From the NCBI GenBank assembly GCA_014800845.1, contig JAAVFJ010000003.1:62001-126000 (forward strand): a DNA stretch of 64,000 nt, read 5' to 3'. Origin of the DNA: Bacteroidales bacterium. GTDB taxonomy: Bacteria > Bacteroidota > Bacteroidia > Bacteroidales > Muribaculaceae. The notes below the pieces were generated by a model. It made no database searches, was not told where the DNA came from, and saw only the letters and a list, made by a program, of their open reading frames with translations. Numbering within the stretch: the stretch's first letter is position 1; each line of letters starts with the position of its first letter. This document shows positions 63,481-64,000 of the stretch, piece after piece. Position numbers and translations under genes: made by a program.

Positions 63481-63577
63481 ACTTCTATTTATTGACGCGG
63501 GGTTTCGGCTGTTTGTCCCCTGCGAAAAAAACGCACTCAATGTAGAAAAAAATTGGCGAAACTTCTGCGCTATATCA

Positions 63578-63585
63578 TAATTTTG
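63578..63585 (+). promoter_or_regulatory. -7 box upstream of the last gene
   Basis: TAATTTTG at 63578-63585, with TTG at 22 bp (63553-63555). Leader about 130 bases. Confidence 0.55.
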
Positions 63586-63722
63586 CATTAACTTCGCAGT
63601 GAATTTTTCAACCTGTGTTATCAGGAACCGACGCTTAAAAGAGGACCATATTTTAATCCGATGCGGTCACTAACTTTTCAGCGCTGCAGATGTTATGATT
63701 ATTAGAAAAAATTATAGAATCC

Positions 63723-64000
63723 ATGATATACAGATTTAAAGTCGTTTCTGACGAAGCGGATAATTTCCGACGTGAAATAGAAATTGATGCCGACGCATCA
63801 TTCCTTGAACTTCGCAACGCTATTCTCGACAGCGTGGGCTATACGAAGGATGAGATGGACTCATTCTTCCTCTGTGACGATGACTGGAGCAAGCACGAGG
63901 AGATAACCCTCGAGGACATGGGCTCCGGTTCCGATGAGGATGTGTGGATTATGGAAGACACCCACATCAACGAGCTCGTGGAGGAAGAGGGACAGCGCCT
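63723..64000 (+). CDS. pRiA4b ORF-3-like protein (partial at right edge)
   Basis: The first 92 residues from the ATG at 63723 are open to the edge. MIYRFKVVSDEADNFRRE, SFLELRNAILDSVGY and FFLCDDDWSKHEEITLEDM match the family often labelled IS1096 element passenger TnpR or plasmid pRiA4b ORF-3. In Bacteroidota this is a conserved chromosomal protein, not a sign of transposition. The function is unknown; the acidic text suggests a small cytoplasmic protein. The rest of the gene is outside the window. Confidence 0.75.
   Translation, partial: MIYRFKVVSDEADNFRREIEIDADASFLELRNAILDSVGYTKDEMDSFFLCDDDWSKHEEITLEDMGSGSDEDVWIMEDTHINELVEEEGQR

Larger units (their letters stand above)
63389..63722. other. 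intergenic region after spt
   Basis: 334 bases with the terminator hairpin (63434-63480) and the promoter of the last gene (63578-63585). Nothing else was seen. Confidence 0.5.

Noticed and set aside
63723..64000. Possible mobile element because the family name mentions IS1096/TnpR
   Set aside because: The protein family is a conserved chromosomal one in Bacteroidota; no transposase, inverted repeats or resolvase motifs are present.

Overview
The window reads as a chromosomal segment of a Bacteroidota bacterium, order Bacteroidales. The gene content and codon use suggest a Muribaculaceae-like gut commensal, but the family is a guess. The pointers are a 2,495-residue SprA (type IX secretion channel), three proteins with T9SS-like C-terminal sorting domains, an LpxC-FabZ fusion, a bacterial serine palmitoyltransferase, M56/BlaI and MntA/HepT modules, and repeated matches to the Bacteroidota promoter (-33 TTTG or TTG, about 20 bp, -7 TAnnTTTG). 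No rRNA, CRISPR array, prophage or intact insertion sequence was seen. One tRNA (Asn, GTT) is present.

Layout. 1-3426: the 3' end of carB runs with 1-nt overlaps into an MBOAT acyltransferase and an SGNH-like membrane-anchored partner. 3529-3602: tRNA-Asn with its own promoter and terminator. 3968-11448: a housekeeping run on the + strand: fabD, asd, lepA, glnS, a HAD phosphatase and rarA. 11470-31790: a minus-strand block with an MFS transporter, a family-10-like glycosidase, an outer-membrane beta-barrel protein, sprA-ruvA-lgt, ackA, pta and a secreted alpha-amylase. 32054-37596: an LptF/LptG permease and a 1,045-residue putative T9SS cargo with degenerate repeats. 37706-40504 (minus): dnaJ, grpE, ispE. 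40635-41268: an MntA/HepT toxin-antitoxin pair. 41284-46118: MATE exporter, ECF sigma factor, ApbE lipoprotein, DJ-1-like protein, a membrane-anchored acidic protein and a Spy-like protein. 46158-53883: a large alpha-2-macroglobulin and an Omp28-like T9SS cargo. 53959-56408: a VOC protein and a BlaI/M56 signalling pair behind a double palindromic operator. 56496-58517: a Crp/Fnr regulator and a DAHP synthase-chorismate mutase fusion. 58676-61866 (minus): lpxA, lpxC-fabZ, lpxD. 62201-64000: serine palmitoyltransferase and the start of a pRiA4b ORF-3-like gene.

How the parts fit. Envelope work dominates: lipid A (lpx genes), sphingolipids (spt), LPS transport (LptF/G), lipoprotein maturation (lgt), polymer O-acylation (MBOAT/SGNH), and protein export (sprA) with three likely clients encoded in the same window (amylase, the repeat protein and the Omp28-like protein). 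ackA-pta form the acetate fermentation pathway. The most unusual non-coding signals are GGGTTAT/GGGTTAC heptad arrays with G-quadruplex potential next to several genes, a two-box BlaI operator lying on a promoter, near-leaderless promoters in front of mntA and the DAHP synthase gene, and dyads at several promoters. Nothing in the coding content is clearly a new multi-gene system; the repeat-containing T9SS cargo and the heptad arrays are the least explained items.
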